Origin: Acidobacteriaceae bacterium
Lineage (GTDB): Bacteria > Acidobacteriota > Terriglobia > Terriglobales > Acidobacteriaceae
Length of the DNA: 8,834 bases
Reading direction: 5' to 3'
NCBI GenBank assembly: GCA_003140655.1
Contig: PLKR01000071.1
Span: 9,445 to 18,278, forward strand
Made by a program: the position numbers and the translations under genes. Below, piece after piece: positions 1 through 6,743 of this stretch. Under the pieces are notes generated by a model. The model saw nothing but the letters and a program-made list of their open reading frames with translations. It was not told the origin of the DNA and made no database searches. How positions within the stretch are numbered: the stretch's first letter is position 1; each line of letters begins with the position of its first letter.

Positions 1-1
1 G

Positions 2-649
2 GCGACGGCGGCCCGGATGAGCCAGGAGACAGTGGCCGCGCAAGAGATGCTGACCCGTTTCGCCGCGTGGCAAGGCCGGGCGCCGGAATCGGTGGCAGCG
101 GACACGACCTACGGGAACGGAGAGTTCTTGCAGTGGTTGGCGGATCGCGGCATCACTCCCTACATGCGAACCCGCGACAGTATCCACCGAAAGAGGAGTC
201 CATTCTTTGGTCCCGAGCGTTTCACTTACGAACCGGAACAGGATCGCTATCTCTGTCCCGCTGGTCAGCCGCTGAACTACGGCGGCCAGAGTCATCGCAA
301 CCATTCCTGGACCTACATCGGGACACGGAAACGGTGTGGCCCATGCGCGCTCCGCCCGCAATGCACGAGTGCGGCTTTCCGATGCCTGGTCATCCACCAG
401 CACGAACCGGCGCGGCAACGCGCACGGGAGCTAGTCGGCACACCTGAGTTTGCCCAGGCACAACGGCAGAGAAAGAAAGTGGAGGCGTTGTTTGCCGAAC
501 TGAAGAATCAGATTGGAGTACGCCGCTTGCGTCTCCGCCGATTGAAGTTCGTACGCGAACAATTCTTCCTGGCAGCAGCGGCGCAGAACATCAAGCGATT
601 GGTGCGCTTCCTCAGTCCACCGACAACGCCACAGGCTCTCACCACCTAG
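2..649 (+). CDS. IS1182-type DDE transposase, C-terminal part (5' end outside window)
   Basis: The reading frame is open to the left edge, so the N-terminal half is missing from view; the ATG at 17 is internal. Numbering from that ATG, the fragment shows the second catalytic aspartate in VAADTTYGNGEF (D29) and the likely catalytic glutamate in RKKVEALFAELK (about E156). Between them lies a cysteine cluster (C80, C107, C110, C116) typical of the insertion in IS1182-like DDE transposases. The tail is rich in Arg/Lys and aromatic residues (FLAAAAQNIKRLVRF), also usual for the family. The protein would cut and join the ends of its own element. It ends about 60 bases before a sequence resembling an IS terminal repeat. 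Its position beside several broken genes fits an unstable region. Family call is sure; exact subgroup is inferred. Confidence 0.9.
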   Translation, partial: ATAARMSQETVAAQEMLTRFAAWQGRAPESVAADTTYGNGEFLQWLADRGITPYMRTRDSIHRKRSPFFGPERFTYEPEQDRYLCPAGQPLNYGGQSHRNHSWTYIGTRKRCGPCALRPQCTSAAFRCLVIHQHEPARQRARELVGTPEFAQAQRQRKKVEALFAELKNQIGVRRLRLRRLKFVREQFFLAAAAQNIKRLVRFLSPPTTPQALTT

Positions 650-707
650 AACAAATGAAGAGAACAAACTCAGTAGCACTTCCCCAGCCGCACGAGATCG
701 GCCCAAG

Positions 708-729
708 CACTTACTTTTTCAACAGCCAC
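708..729 (+). repeat. Probable right terminal inverted repeat of the IS element
   Basis: The stretch containing ACTTTTTCAACAGCC (715-729), read on the other strand as GGCTGTTGAAAAAGT, matches the kind of terminal sequence commonly seen in IS1182-type and related elements. It lies about 60 bases after the transposase stop, where the right end is expected. The left end is outside the window, so neither the inverted partner nor the target-site duplication can be checked. Confidence 0.6.
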
Positions 730-846
730 GCCTGTTAACGCCAATCAATTTGAAGATTCCTTATCTCGCAGGTAAGCTGCTTCGCTTGAAACTCCTCGTT
801 TCGTTCGGTATATTCATCAGTTTTCTGTTTCTGACATTGGCACAGT

Positions 847-1303
847 TCAGCCAAATTCCTCGATATGACTGAATGTGCGCTCGTCCTGTTCGGATAATGC
901 ACTTGCCCTGAACTTGAGAGTTCGTGCAGTTTGGAATTTTGCTTTACCCGGAGGCATATCAGGCAGCAGGCCTATCACCCTCGGTTGGTCGGCACAAGGC
1001 GAATATCCCACCGTCAAAGCCATATCGGCCCCCTCGTCGGCGAGATGAGCGAGGTGAATCGCTCGTTCCGTATGCAACAGGGCGGAATCCGCGAGAAAGA
1101 TGCTCCCTGCGTCAGTGAGTTCAATACCCCGCCGTCGGTCGCAGCTGAAGAGTCGAAATCCATGTTCCTCTTCAATTTCGCTGATCTGTTTGCTGAGAGC
1201 AGGGTGGGGTAGTGTGTAACCGGAATGCTGCCCGCGTGAAGTTCATTTCCTCGGCCAACACAACGACTGCGAGGAGGTGACGAACTTCAACTCTGGGGAA
1301 CAT
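847..1303 (-). pseudogene. LysR-family transcriptional regulator, frameshifted and truncated
   Basis: From an ATG at 1303 the minus strand encodes a LysR winged-helix start (VEVRHLLAVVVLAEEMNF, then TRAAFRLHTT). The frame then slips by one base near a run of four C on the coding strand (plus-strand GGGG at 1206-1209). In the next frame it continues with PALSKQISEIEEEHGFRLF and LTDAG, the rest of the DNA-binding domain, followed by the linker helix and the start of the effector-binding domain (DMALTVGYSP). Removing one base restores an unbroken read across the junction. Family resemblance stops after about residue 115, and a stop follows at 847. An intact LysR protein has about 300 residues, so most of the effector domain is missing or unrecognisable. 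Its former target is unknown. Upstream on its own coding strand lies the unassigned stretch 1304-2182. Confidence 0.8.
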
Positions 1304-1461
1304 GGCTCACGCTACCTTCCCTGTACCAGACAGTTTCATCGAGCTCTTTGCGCTGATTAAAGGTGATGCATTGGATCGCAAGCCGCGAGTTCACAATCTA
1401 TTAACATGCTCGAAGGCAAGTCCAGATGCCTCGTCCAACAACCACCTACTGTTCCGCTGTG

Positions 1462-1481
1462 CGTCCAAACTCGCTTGGACG
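1462..1481. repeat. Perfect 7-bp inverted repeat
   Basis: CGTCCAA (1462-1468) and TTGGACG (1475-1481) are perfect inverted copies separated by six bases. No T-tract follows on either strand, so this is not a typical intrinsic terminator. It could be an operator or chance; nothing nearby decides. Confidence 0.35.
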
Positions 1482-1913
1482 ACGAGGGTCAAGATCCACC
1501 GCCTGCACCCTGCCGTCCGGCTCGCCGTTTGATTCACGAATCTAATTGTTAAAAGTGAATAACTTTTGTCCAAGAACTCCGGCGGCACATAGAACTTCGC
1601 GCCTCGGCGCATCGGACGAATACGTTTTCCTCCTTCGCTGTGTCTCTTTAGAGTGTTCCGCTTGGGACCATAATGCGGTCAGATATTTCGGGCAAGTCAG
1701 ACAAAACAGGGTCGAAGGTCGCGAACCTCCGCAACTTCCCACAGGGTAACATTTTCGATGGCAAGAATATCGAGTGAACCTTGGATTTTCGGGCGTACGC
1801 GATGACAAAACACCTGAAACTTTGTTGAGATTCCATGCATTTGACGGAAACCAAAGCCTGAGTCGGTTAGGGTCTGACAAGACTGCGAGAAAATGAATAA
1901 TGTGACATCTCGG

Positions 1914-1932
1914 CGCGTGGAGGTGCCACGCG
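1914..1932. repeat. Perfect 7-bp GC-rich inverted repeat
   Basis: CGCGTGG (1914-1920) and CCACGCG (1926-1932) form a stable hairpin with a five-base loop. On the plus strand a short pyrimidine-rich stretch (TCTCCTTT, 1933-1940) follows, so a weak terminator is possible, but no plus-strand gene ends here. Confidence 0.35.
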
Positions 1933-2460
1933 TCTCCTTTATGTCATTGAAGCAAGATGAATTAGATACGCGCAACGGTTGCGGAAACCGCTGGCTCCCA
2001 GCGGTCTTTCACGAACTGGACAATCGAGCATATCCAGTTCTCTTCCGTAGCCGTACCTTAAGCGCGAATTTGGAACAAACCGCTTCCGCGCTAGTCGGCC
2101 CTCCGCAACACTCCCACGATCCCGATAATCGCCATATCGCAGGAACGCAGCCGTCGAGAAGCCCAGTACGCCTTTTACGGAGTCACCAAATCTGCACACG
2201 ACTCTCAGGATTGAGATAGAGTTTCTCGCCCGCCATCACATGGAAAGCTGAATGCCAAGCATCTGAATTCCGCACTTCGATGTTCACGCGGCAACGTAAA
2301 CGCCTCCCATGCCTGAAGTGTTGTCATTGGTGTCAGGTTGTACAAAGCTGCGATCCGAGGGATTGCGGTTTTTTCGACGACGATGAACTTTTCTTCGTCA
2401 CCGAGTCCCGCGGCAGTTAGAAATTCGCTCCACGCAAAGTCCCCCACGCTGGTCTCAAGC

Positions 2461-2480
2461 TGTTGCAAAGGGTTGCAAAG
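2461..2480. repeat. 10-bp tandem duplication causing a frameshift
   Basis: TGTTGCAAAG and GGTTGCAAAG stand head to tail and differ only in the first base. Removing one unit on the coding strand joins the two M13 reading frames exactly as MTLQQLETSVGDFAW. The duplication is therefore the second frame-breaking lesion in the peptidase pseudogene. Confidence 0.85.
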
Positions 2481-3028
2481 TCATAGGATTGTACGTTTTC
2501 GCAGAATCCCGTTCTTGCTCACGATCCCAACTAGCCTCGGCAATGCTGGTCTCAAACTGCAGGATCTCTTCCGCGCGCTCGGGTGGCCTAGGCCAGCTGG
2601 CTAATGCAAGAAGCTTCGTGATGTAAGTCTTATAGCTATTACGTTGGGGTGCGTAACTCGCATCAAGATAGTAGCCGCGATCGGGTAGGCCCAGAACTGG
2701 CTGACTGATTTGAATGGCATAGTGCTCAGGGTCCATGATATCGGCCGAAATATCTAGGTGGAAGATACTGCCAAGGAAGCTAGCATTCTCTCCGCCCATC
2801 AGTGCGGCAAGAGCATTTCGCGAACTCGCTCCTTGAATCGACTTCAACTCCAGCACGAGCGGCGTGATGCCAAGATGCTCAATCGCCGACTCGTCCATGA
2901 AGGCCGCGTAGTAGTCTCCAGCCATACGCCCAACGGAACCAACTCTACCCTGCGGCGCCGCAGCTTCCAGCAGCGCGCGTACTTTCGCCTCTGCAGCATC
3001 CGTCAAAACTGAGCCTGTCGAATAGCGG

Positions 3029-3044
3029 GACCGATCGACCGATC
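3029..3044. repeat. 8-bp perfect tandem duplication causing a frameshift
   Basis: GACCGATC is present twice without a gap. Removing one copy restores a continuous M13 reading frame, PPDRSRYSTGSVLTDAAEAK, in place of a shift followed by a stop 13 codons later. This is the first frame-breaking lesion in the peptidase pseudogene. Confidence 0.9.
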
Positions 3045-3250
3045 TGGGGGAATTACCAGCTGATCCAGATAACGTCCGTCGGCATAGCGGAAGAAGTTAT
3101 CTCCAGGTCGGACCGCAGTGTCCCGCCCACTCAAGTCAAGGCCCCCGGCTCCAAATGCCGATCGATCAGCAGAGCTCCTCCCTGCTTGACCGACCGCGGA
3201 CTGGAACGTGGCAAAGCAGCAAAGCAACAATAGAAACAAAGAGGTTCTTG

Positions 3251-4552
3251 TCATTGATTTTCTTTCAATGCATTCTGAATCTTTGTGACGGTTGTGTCCC
3301 GGCTGCCTTTGTTTGGGATCGCCTCCGCCGCCTGCAATGCCTGCTGAAGTGCGCGACGAGATTCATCCGTTTGTCCTTTTTGCCTCAATGCGCGCGCCTT
3401 GATCTGTAGCAGCCATGCTCGTCCAACCGCACCTGGTTCGCGGGCCAAACCGCGATCACAGGCCGCGATCGTCTCGTCATAGTGTTTTGCTGCGAACTCC
3501 ATCTGGGCGAGGCGGAGAGAGGGAATGTAATTGTTCGGCATCGCGCGCTCGGACTCGGTCAGAGCCGGCAATATGCGCGCCGGGTCGCCGAAGATCTGTA
3601 CATTCTCCACGCGTGCAATATCTAACGCGGACCGTTCGTCGTCACTAGATGGTTTTATCGCGTCGAGCTCGGCCAGCCAGCGATCGCCCCACTTAGCGGC
3701 TCCCGCATTGTCATGGCGTGCGACCGATATGTACATAAGGGTCCGGTAGATCGAGTCACGATGGTCGCGGACCGTTATGGACAACGAGAGCGCTTCCTCT
3801 GCGAGCGGCTTCAGTTTCCCGAGTTCCGCCTCCGCCCAAGGCGCAGGATCGGTCGAGGCGACGCACCACATGCCCGAGACGACGGTCCGTACGAATATCA
3901 CGTCTCGATTCATAGGGGCCGCTTCGGTTGCCGCGGTTTCGGCGCATTTCTGCCATTGTCTGCTGTCTTCCAGCGCCTGGACGAGTGACGCCTCGACGAG
4001 TTCGCGCTGCGGCCAAGTGGCGGGGGCCAGACGAAGCGCTTCCTCATAGGCCTTGGCTGCATCCGCCGGTTGCTGGGCGAGGAGAGCATCGCCTCGCGTT
4101 AGCGACGCGACGGCAGGCGTTTGGCTTTTTGCAAGTACGCCGCTTTTTCCCCGCTCGAGGAATTGTGTGAGTTCCGCCAAGGACATGGCGCCGGGTTGCA
4201 TGGCGACAACATGTTCGTCCTGCGGATCGATCACAAAGAACGTAGGTGTAGACTCCGCGCCGTACTTAGTCATAAAAGCGCGATTTTCAGCCTCATCGTA
4301 ACTGAGCTCAAGCCAGACAAACTGTCCGGCGTACCTGGCAAGGTCGGCGTGAGCCAACAGGTCTCGCATCAGGTGACACGTGGATCACCATGGAGCCCAA
4401 ACTTCGACAAAAATCGGCAATTTCCGTTGCTTCGCTTCAGCCAGAGCTTTAGGGTAGTTGTCGTTGATAAACGGCAGGCCAGTCGTTGTCGCCCCAAATG
4501 TAGTGCTGACAAGGGTAAGAAATAGAATTGCTATTGACAGCTTGATCTTCAT
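3251..4552 (-). CDS. Exported thioredoxin-fold/TPR protein with in-frame TGA at the active-site cysteine (candidate selenoprotein)
   Basis: With TGA (4385-4387) read through, the frame gives 433 residues. The start at 4552 is preceded by GGGAGA five bases away and opens a signal peptide (MKIKLSIAILFLTLVSTTFG), so the protein should act outside the cytoplasm. The thioredoxin fold covers roughly residues 30-135. Its active site reads WAPW-U56-S-T-C59-H, where relatives carry WAPWCxxC, and the cis-proline loop is ESTPTFFVID (P103). TPR-like helices follow (about 153-177, 345-372, 379-412), suggesting a protein partner. The expected role is thiol-disulfide exchange on exported proteins. TGA replaces only the attacking cysteine; the 55 codons before and 377 after are free of stops. 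Alternatives are a nonsense mutation (TGC or TGT to TGA), supported by broken neighbours, or a shortened product starting at M62, which would lack the active site. The stop overlaps the next gene's ATG (ATGA). Fold and family are sure; selenocysteine is inferred. Confidence 0.8.
4343..4358 (-). other. RNA hairpin downstream of the in-frame UGA (weak SECIS candidate)
   Basis: In the transcript, GUUGGC-UCAC-GCCGAC folds into a six-pair stem (one G-U pair) with a four-base loop. It begins 26 nucleotides after the in-frame UGA, near where bacterial SECIS hairpins lie. Flanking ACCU and AGGU could add a lower stem across an unpaired side. The loop lacks the early G usual in bacterial SECIS loops, so the match is poor, and such a hairpin can occur by chance. 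Confidence 0.3.
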
Positions 4553-4557
4553 TCGAT

Positions 4558-4563
4558 TCTCCC
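4558..4563 (-). promoter_or_regulatory. Ribosome binding site of the thioredoxin-fold gene
   Basis: GGGAGA on the minus strand lies five bases before the ATG at 4552. It decides in favour of this start over an upstream in-frame ATG at 4621, which would put 23 extra residues in front of a clear signal peptide. Confidence 0.7.
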
Positions 4564-4652
4564 GAAATCCGAGAAAATTCAGCAATACTCTCGAGTGCCC
4601 GGCTCTGAGGAAGACGCACACGAGTCTTGACGATAGCGGAGAGACTGGACTT

Positions 4653-4680
4653 AGTAAAGATCCAGATCATGGTGTGTCAA
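4653..4680 (-). promoter_or_regulatory. Candidate promoter of the thioredoxin-fold/M13 operon
   Basis: On the minus strand a perfect TTGACA (4675-4680) is followed after 16 bases by TTTACT (4653-4658), which matches four of six bases of TATAAT. It lies 100 bases before the start codon. The second half lies in a 16-bp sequence repeated at the divergent promoter (4906-4933). Confidence 0.5.
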
Positions 4681-4905
4681 TGGTACCAGCGTGCTCTTCC
4701 TTCTTCAATACCGAGCAGGCTGCCGAAAAAAGCGTGCGACTTAGAACCTCTCTCAGTCTCGCGATTTTGTGACTCGCAGAACTCTTTCTCACAAGCTCTC
4801 TAAGACTGACAGCGAACTGCGTCTGCAAGGATTCACGATTATTCCTAATCTAATGCCGATGAGGGTCGTAGGTCGCTTTGACATGGCATTGGCACACTGG
4901 ATCCA
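4681..4905. other. Centre of the divergent intergenic region, no gene seen
   Basis: No frame on either strand gives a recognisable product. A TTGACA at 4878-4883 on the plus strand has no good -10 element at 16-18 bases, so it is a weak alternative -35 box for the rhodanese gene. Confidence 0.5.
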
Positions 4906-4933
4906 TTGATTGATGTGAATCTGGATCTTTACT
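4906..4933 (+). promoter_or_regulatory. Candidate promoter of the rhodanese/ATP-grasp group
   Basis: TTGATT (4906-4911) and TTTACT (4928-4933) are 16 bases apart, the same arrangement as the divergent promoter at 4653-4680. It ends 49 bases before the rhodanese start codon. The -10-like hexamer lies in an inverted repeat, GGATCT/AGATCC (4923-4939), which could be an operator overlapping the promoter. Confidence 0.5.
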
Positions 4934-4959
4934 AGATCCAATATAGCCAGCTATGCTGG
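4923..4959 (+). repeat. Two consecutive short inverted repeats in the rhodanese promoter/leader
   Basis: GGATCT-TTACT-AGATCC (4923-4939) is followed by CCAGC-TAT-GCTGG (4947-4959); both have perfect arms. The first overlaps the candidate -10 element; the second lies just downstream, 23 bases before the ATG. They could be an operator and a leader hairpin, but no function is shown. Confidence 0.4.
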
Positions 4960-4982
4960 ACAGGTCGAATGAAAGGAACGTT

Positions 4983-5417
4983 ATGCCTGCGTTGCCGAAA
5001 ACCAACTCTCCTGTGACCGAGGTTACGGCTGCTGACCCCAGGGATGCTCAGAGACACTTCGAACGATTGTTGTCGCTTGAAACGGACTGCTGGGACGTGC
5101 ATGCCGCAATCACCGGAGAACATCCCGATTTCGTCATCCTCGATGTTCGGGGCCCAGCTCTCTATGCTACCGGTCATGTTCCCGGTGCGATCAATCTTCC
5201 GCACGGACGGATCAATGAGCGCAACTTGGCGCAGTTCCCCGCCGAAATGCTGTTTGTCGTGTACTGCGGTGGGCCACATTGTAACGGCGCCGATCGAGGT
5301 GCGGCGCGACTCGCTAACCTAGGGAGGAAGGTAAAAAAGATGATTGGAGGAATCGAGGGCTGGAAGGACGAGGGCTTTAGCCTAACGTCGGATGAAGGAA
5401 AAGAACATCAGGCGTGA
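4983..5417 (+). CDS. Rhodanese-like domain protein
   Basis: This is a 144-residue single-domain rhodanese. FVILDVRGPALYATGHVPGA (about 50-69) is the classic first half of the fold. The active-site loop is YCGGPHCNGA, with the predicted sulfur-accepting cysteine C95 and a second cysteine C100. MIGGIEGWKDEGF (about 120-132) closes the domain. Such proteins carry persulfide sulfur or act as small transferases; the donor and acceptor here are unknown. The N-terminal 40 residues are less conserved, and there is no signal peptide, so it is probably cytoplasmic. The start at 4983 is chosen because AAAGGA ends five bases upstream; an in-frame ATG at 4953 has no such site and lies in the leader hairpin. 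It is the first gene of a plus-strand group and shares promoter sequence with the divergent thioredoxin-fold gene, which suggests a common sulfur or redox theme. Confidence 0.9.
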   Translation: MPALPKTNSPVTEVTAADPRDAQRHFERLLSLETDCWDVHAAITGEHPDFVILDVRGPALYATGHVPGAINLPHGRINERNLAQFPAEMLFVVYCGGPHCNGADRGAARLANLGRKVKKMIGGIEGWKDEGFSLTSDEGKEHQA

Positions 5418-5511
5418 TTCGCAAGGCCGAAGAAGCCACGACACTCCGCCTAGCGCGTATTTACTCTGGCAGAAGTTTCGTTTGAACGCCGCATTTTGTT
5501 GGTTTCTACAA

Positions 5512-5868
5512 ATGAAATCGATACTCAAGTTCGATCTGCATCAGAAGCGGTTTCGCGTGGTTGCGAACGAACGAGGGATGTCGAATGAGCTGACGACGTT
5601 CGAATACGGGGCGAAAGATGATTTGGTCCTCGGTTCTTATCACGGCGGACCGATTCTCATGGGTCAGATCATCGGAATGGCATGCAACGACGATACTTTG
5701 GACCTGCGTTTCCAGAGTGTGGCCCTGGGCGGCGAGTTGAAGTCTGGATGGTCGCGCGCAACCGTATCGATGAAGCTCGACAGTCAGCTCGTCATGTCGT
5801 TCGAGTGCTCGTGGCTACTCTCGGACCACGGGACGTGTTCCTATTCCACCCATGTGGAGGTGCAATGA
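5512..5868 (+). CDS. Small conserved protein of the family often labelled 'n-acetylglutamate synthase'
   Basis: The 118-residue product shows the features I associate with a small beta-rich family: KRFRVVANE near the start, ELTTFEYG, then GSYHGGPILMGQIIG, LDLRFQSV and a final SWLLSDHGTCSYSTHVEV. Database entries of this family often carry the name n-acetylglutamate synthase, but it lacks a GNAT acetyltransferase fold and I do not accept that function; its role is unknown. The start at 5512 has no clear ribosome site. An in-frame ATG at 5392 would overlap the rhodanese gene and add 40 residues without family resemblance, so 5512 is preferred but uncertain. The stop overlaps the ATG of the ATP-grasp gene by ATGA, indicating coupled translation. 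Confidence 0.7.
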   Translation: MKSILKFDLHQKRFRVVANERGMSNELTTFEYGAKDDLVLGSYHGGPILMGQIIGMACNDDTLDLRFQSVALGGELKSGWSRATVSMKLDSQLVMSFECSWLLSDHGTCSYSTHVEVQ

Positions 5869-6743
5869 CATCGCGGCCGATGATCGCATTAGCGACCTGT
5901 CGTCGCCTTGCAGACCTCAACGCGGACGATAGGCTGCTGGCCGCGCAGCTTGAGCAAGCCGGCTTCGCAACCAAGCCCATCGTCTGGGATGATTCGGAAC
6001 AGACGCTGGACAATGTTGTGGCCGTCATCGTTCGCAGCTGTTGGGATTACCAGTTCAGGCCCAAGCAATTCCTTAGCTGGGCTGAGGGGATTACATCGAG
6101 CGGAGTGCAACTATTCAATCCCGTAGCGACTCTGCGCTGGAACCATGATAAGCGGTATCTCCGCGAGTTGGCATCCCTTGCTGTGCCTGTGCCCGAGACT
6201 GCGTGGTTCGAGCCAGGTACATCCGCGGTTTTGGAACAGGTAATGGAGGATTATGGGTGGAAAAAGTCAGTCTTGAAACCGGCCGTTTCGGCAACCGCGT
6301 GGAACACGTTTCTCGTAACGCAAGCCAGCGCGGCTTCGCTCCGAACAAAATTCGACGAAATGCTTGCGTCAGGCGCTGTGATGATGCAGAGGTTTATAGA
6401 AAACATAACGACTTCCGGTGAATGGTCCTTCATCTTCTTTGGTGATCAGTTCAGCCACGCTATCTTAAAGCGTCCGCAGGGCGGTGACTTCCGCGTACAA
6501 ACAGAATTTGGTGGAACTATCGAGCGGAATATCACCCCTCCTCCAGTTCTGATAGAAGAAGCCCGAACGATCCTCAACAATGTGAGCGTGCAATGGCTGT
6601 ATGCACGTGTCGACGCCGTCGACGTAGCAGGGCACCTCTGTTTGATAGAGATTGAATTGATCGAGCCGGCACTTTTTTTACATAGCAGCCGGACAGCCGC
6701 TAAATTTGCCTGTGCAATCGCTTCGGCGGTTGTGCAATCCTGA
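5865..6743 (+). CDS. ATP-grasp family ligase (RimK/DcsG-like)
   Basis: The 292-residue protein has an N-terminal substrate-side domain with RSCWDYQFRPKQFLSW (57-72), LFNPVATLRWNHDKRYLREL (83-102), and the ATP-grasp core. The core shows VLKPAVSA (136-143, K138 as the likely ATP-binding lysine), MMQRFIENI (173-181), GEWSFIFF (185-192), LKRPQGGDFRVQ (201-212) and the acidic metal-binding strand IEIELIEPALFL (261-272). The layout is that of the ATP-grasp enzymes that include the D-cycloserine ligase DcsG. These enzymes form an amide-type bond through an acyl-phosphate; the substrates here cannot be read from sequence. GGAGG lies four bases before the ATG, and the start overlaps the upstream stop (ATGA). 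No signal peptide is seen. A RidA remnant follows immediately in the same frame after the stop. Confidence 0.88.
   Translation: MTSRPMIALATCRRLADLNADDRLLAAQLEQAGFATKPIVWDDSEQTLDNVVAVIVRSCWDYQFRPKQFLSWAEGITSSGVQLFNPVATLRWNHDKRYLRELASLAVPVPETAWFEPGTSAVLEQVMEDYGWKKSVLKPAVSATAWNTFLVTQASAASLRTKFDEMLASGAVMMQRFIENITTSGEWSFIFFGDQFSHAILKRPQGGDFRVQTEFGGTIERNITPPPVLIEEARTILNNVSVQWLYARVDAVDVAGHLCLIEIELIEPALFLHSSRTAAKFACAIASAVVQS

Larger units (their letters stand above)
1304..2182. other. About 880 bases with no recognisable gene
   Basis: All frames contain only short open stretches without a family signature, a convincing ribosome site or coding-like composition across their length. Some short minus-strand peptides look weakly coding, for example DGRVQAVDLDPRRPSEF around 1480-1530, but they are bounded by stops. 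The stretch lies between a broken LysR gene and the tail of a broken peptidase gene, so decayed sequence is the simplest reading. Two perfect small hairpins lie in it (1462-1481 and 1914-1932). Confidence 0.5.
2183..3254 (-). pseudogene. M13-family metallopeptidase (PepO/neprilysin-like) pseudogene, catalytic domain deleted
   Basis: The ATG at 3254 starts an exported protein with a signal peptide (MTRTSLFLLLLCCFATF, cleavage probably near AVGQA), followed by the M13 N-terminal signature VRPGDNFFRYADG. The frame breaks at an 8-bp tandem duplication (3029-3044). It resumes as the M13 N-terminal domain (GDYYAAFMDESAIEHLG, LPDRGYYLDASYA, KTYNPMTL), breaks again at a 10-bp duplication (2461-2480), and resumes as QQLETSVGDFAWSEFL and TTLQAWEAFT. 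Near 2290 it jumps directly to the extreme C-terminus of the family (NSDAWHSAF, GEKLYLNPESRVQIW, stop). About half of the usual 650-700 residues, including the HExxH zinc site, is absent, so no peptidase activity is possible. The start overlaps the upstream gene's stop by ATGA, showing that it was the second, translationally coupled gene of an operon with the thioredoxin-fold gene. Confidence 0.9.
4652..4934. repeat. Pair of perfect 16-bp inverted copies in the divergent promoter region
   Basis: ATCTGGATCTTTACTA occurs on the plus strand at 4919-4934 and on the minus strand at 4652-4667. Each copy points toward its own gene, the rhodanese to the right and the thioredoxin-fold gene to the left. 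Each is preceded at the same distance by a -35-like hexamer. A perfect 16-mer shared within 270 bases is most unlikely by chance; it could be a duplicated promoter core or a shared regulator site. Confidence 0.85.

Noticed and set aside
1462..1481. Intrinsic terminator
   Set aside because: The hairpin is perfect but has no T-tract on either side and no gene ends here.
1893..2219. Plus-strand 108-residue reading frame
   Set aside because: It lies antisense to the M13 tail at its right end, has no family signature and has no ribosome site.
3251..4369. A stand-alone TPR protein starting at the ATG 4369
   Set aside because: It would start in the middle of the thioredoxin fold, without signal peptide or active site, and no ribosome site precedes it; kept only as the alternative if the TGA is a true stop.
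4385..4621. The 78-codon stretch ending at the TGA as a separate small gene
   Set aside because: It continues in frame into the thioredoxin fold, and the active-site motif spans the TGA; its upstream ATG at 4621 has no ribosome site, while 4552 does.
5392..5511. N-terminal extension of the small conserved protein
   Set aside because: It overlaps the rhodanese 3' end, shows no family resemblance and has no ribosome site; ATG 5512 fits the family start better.
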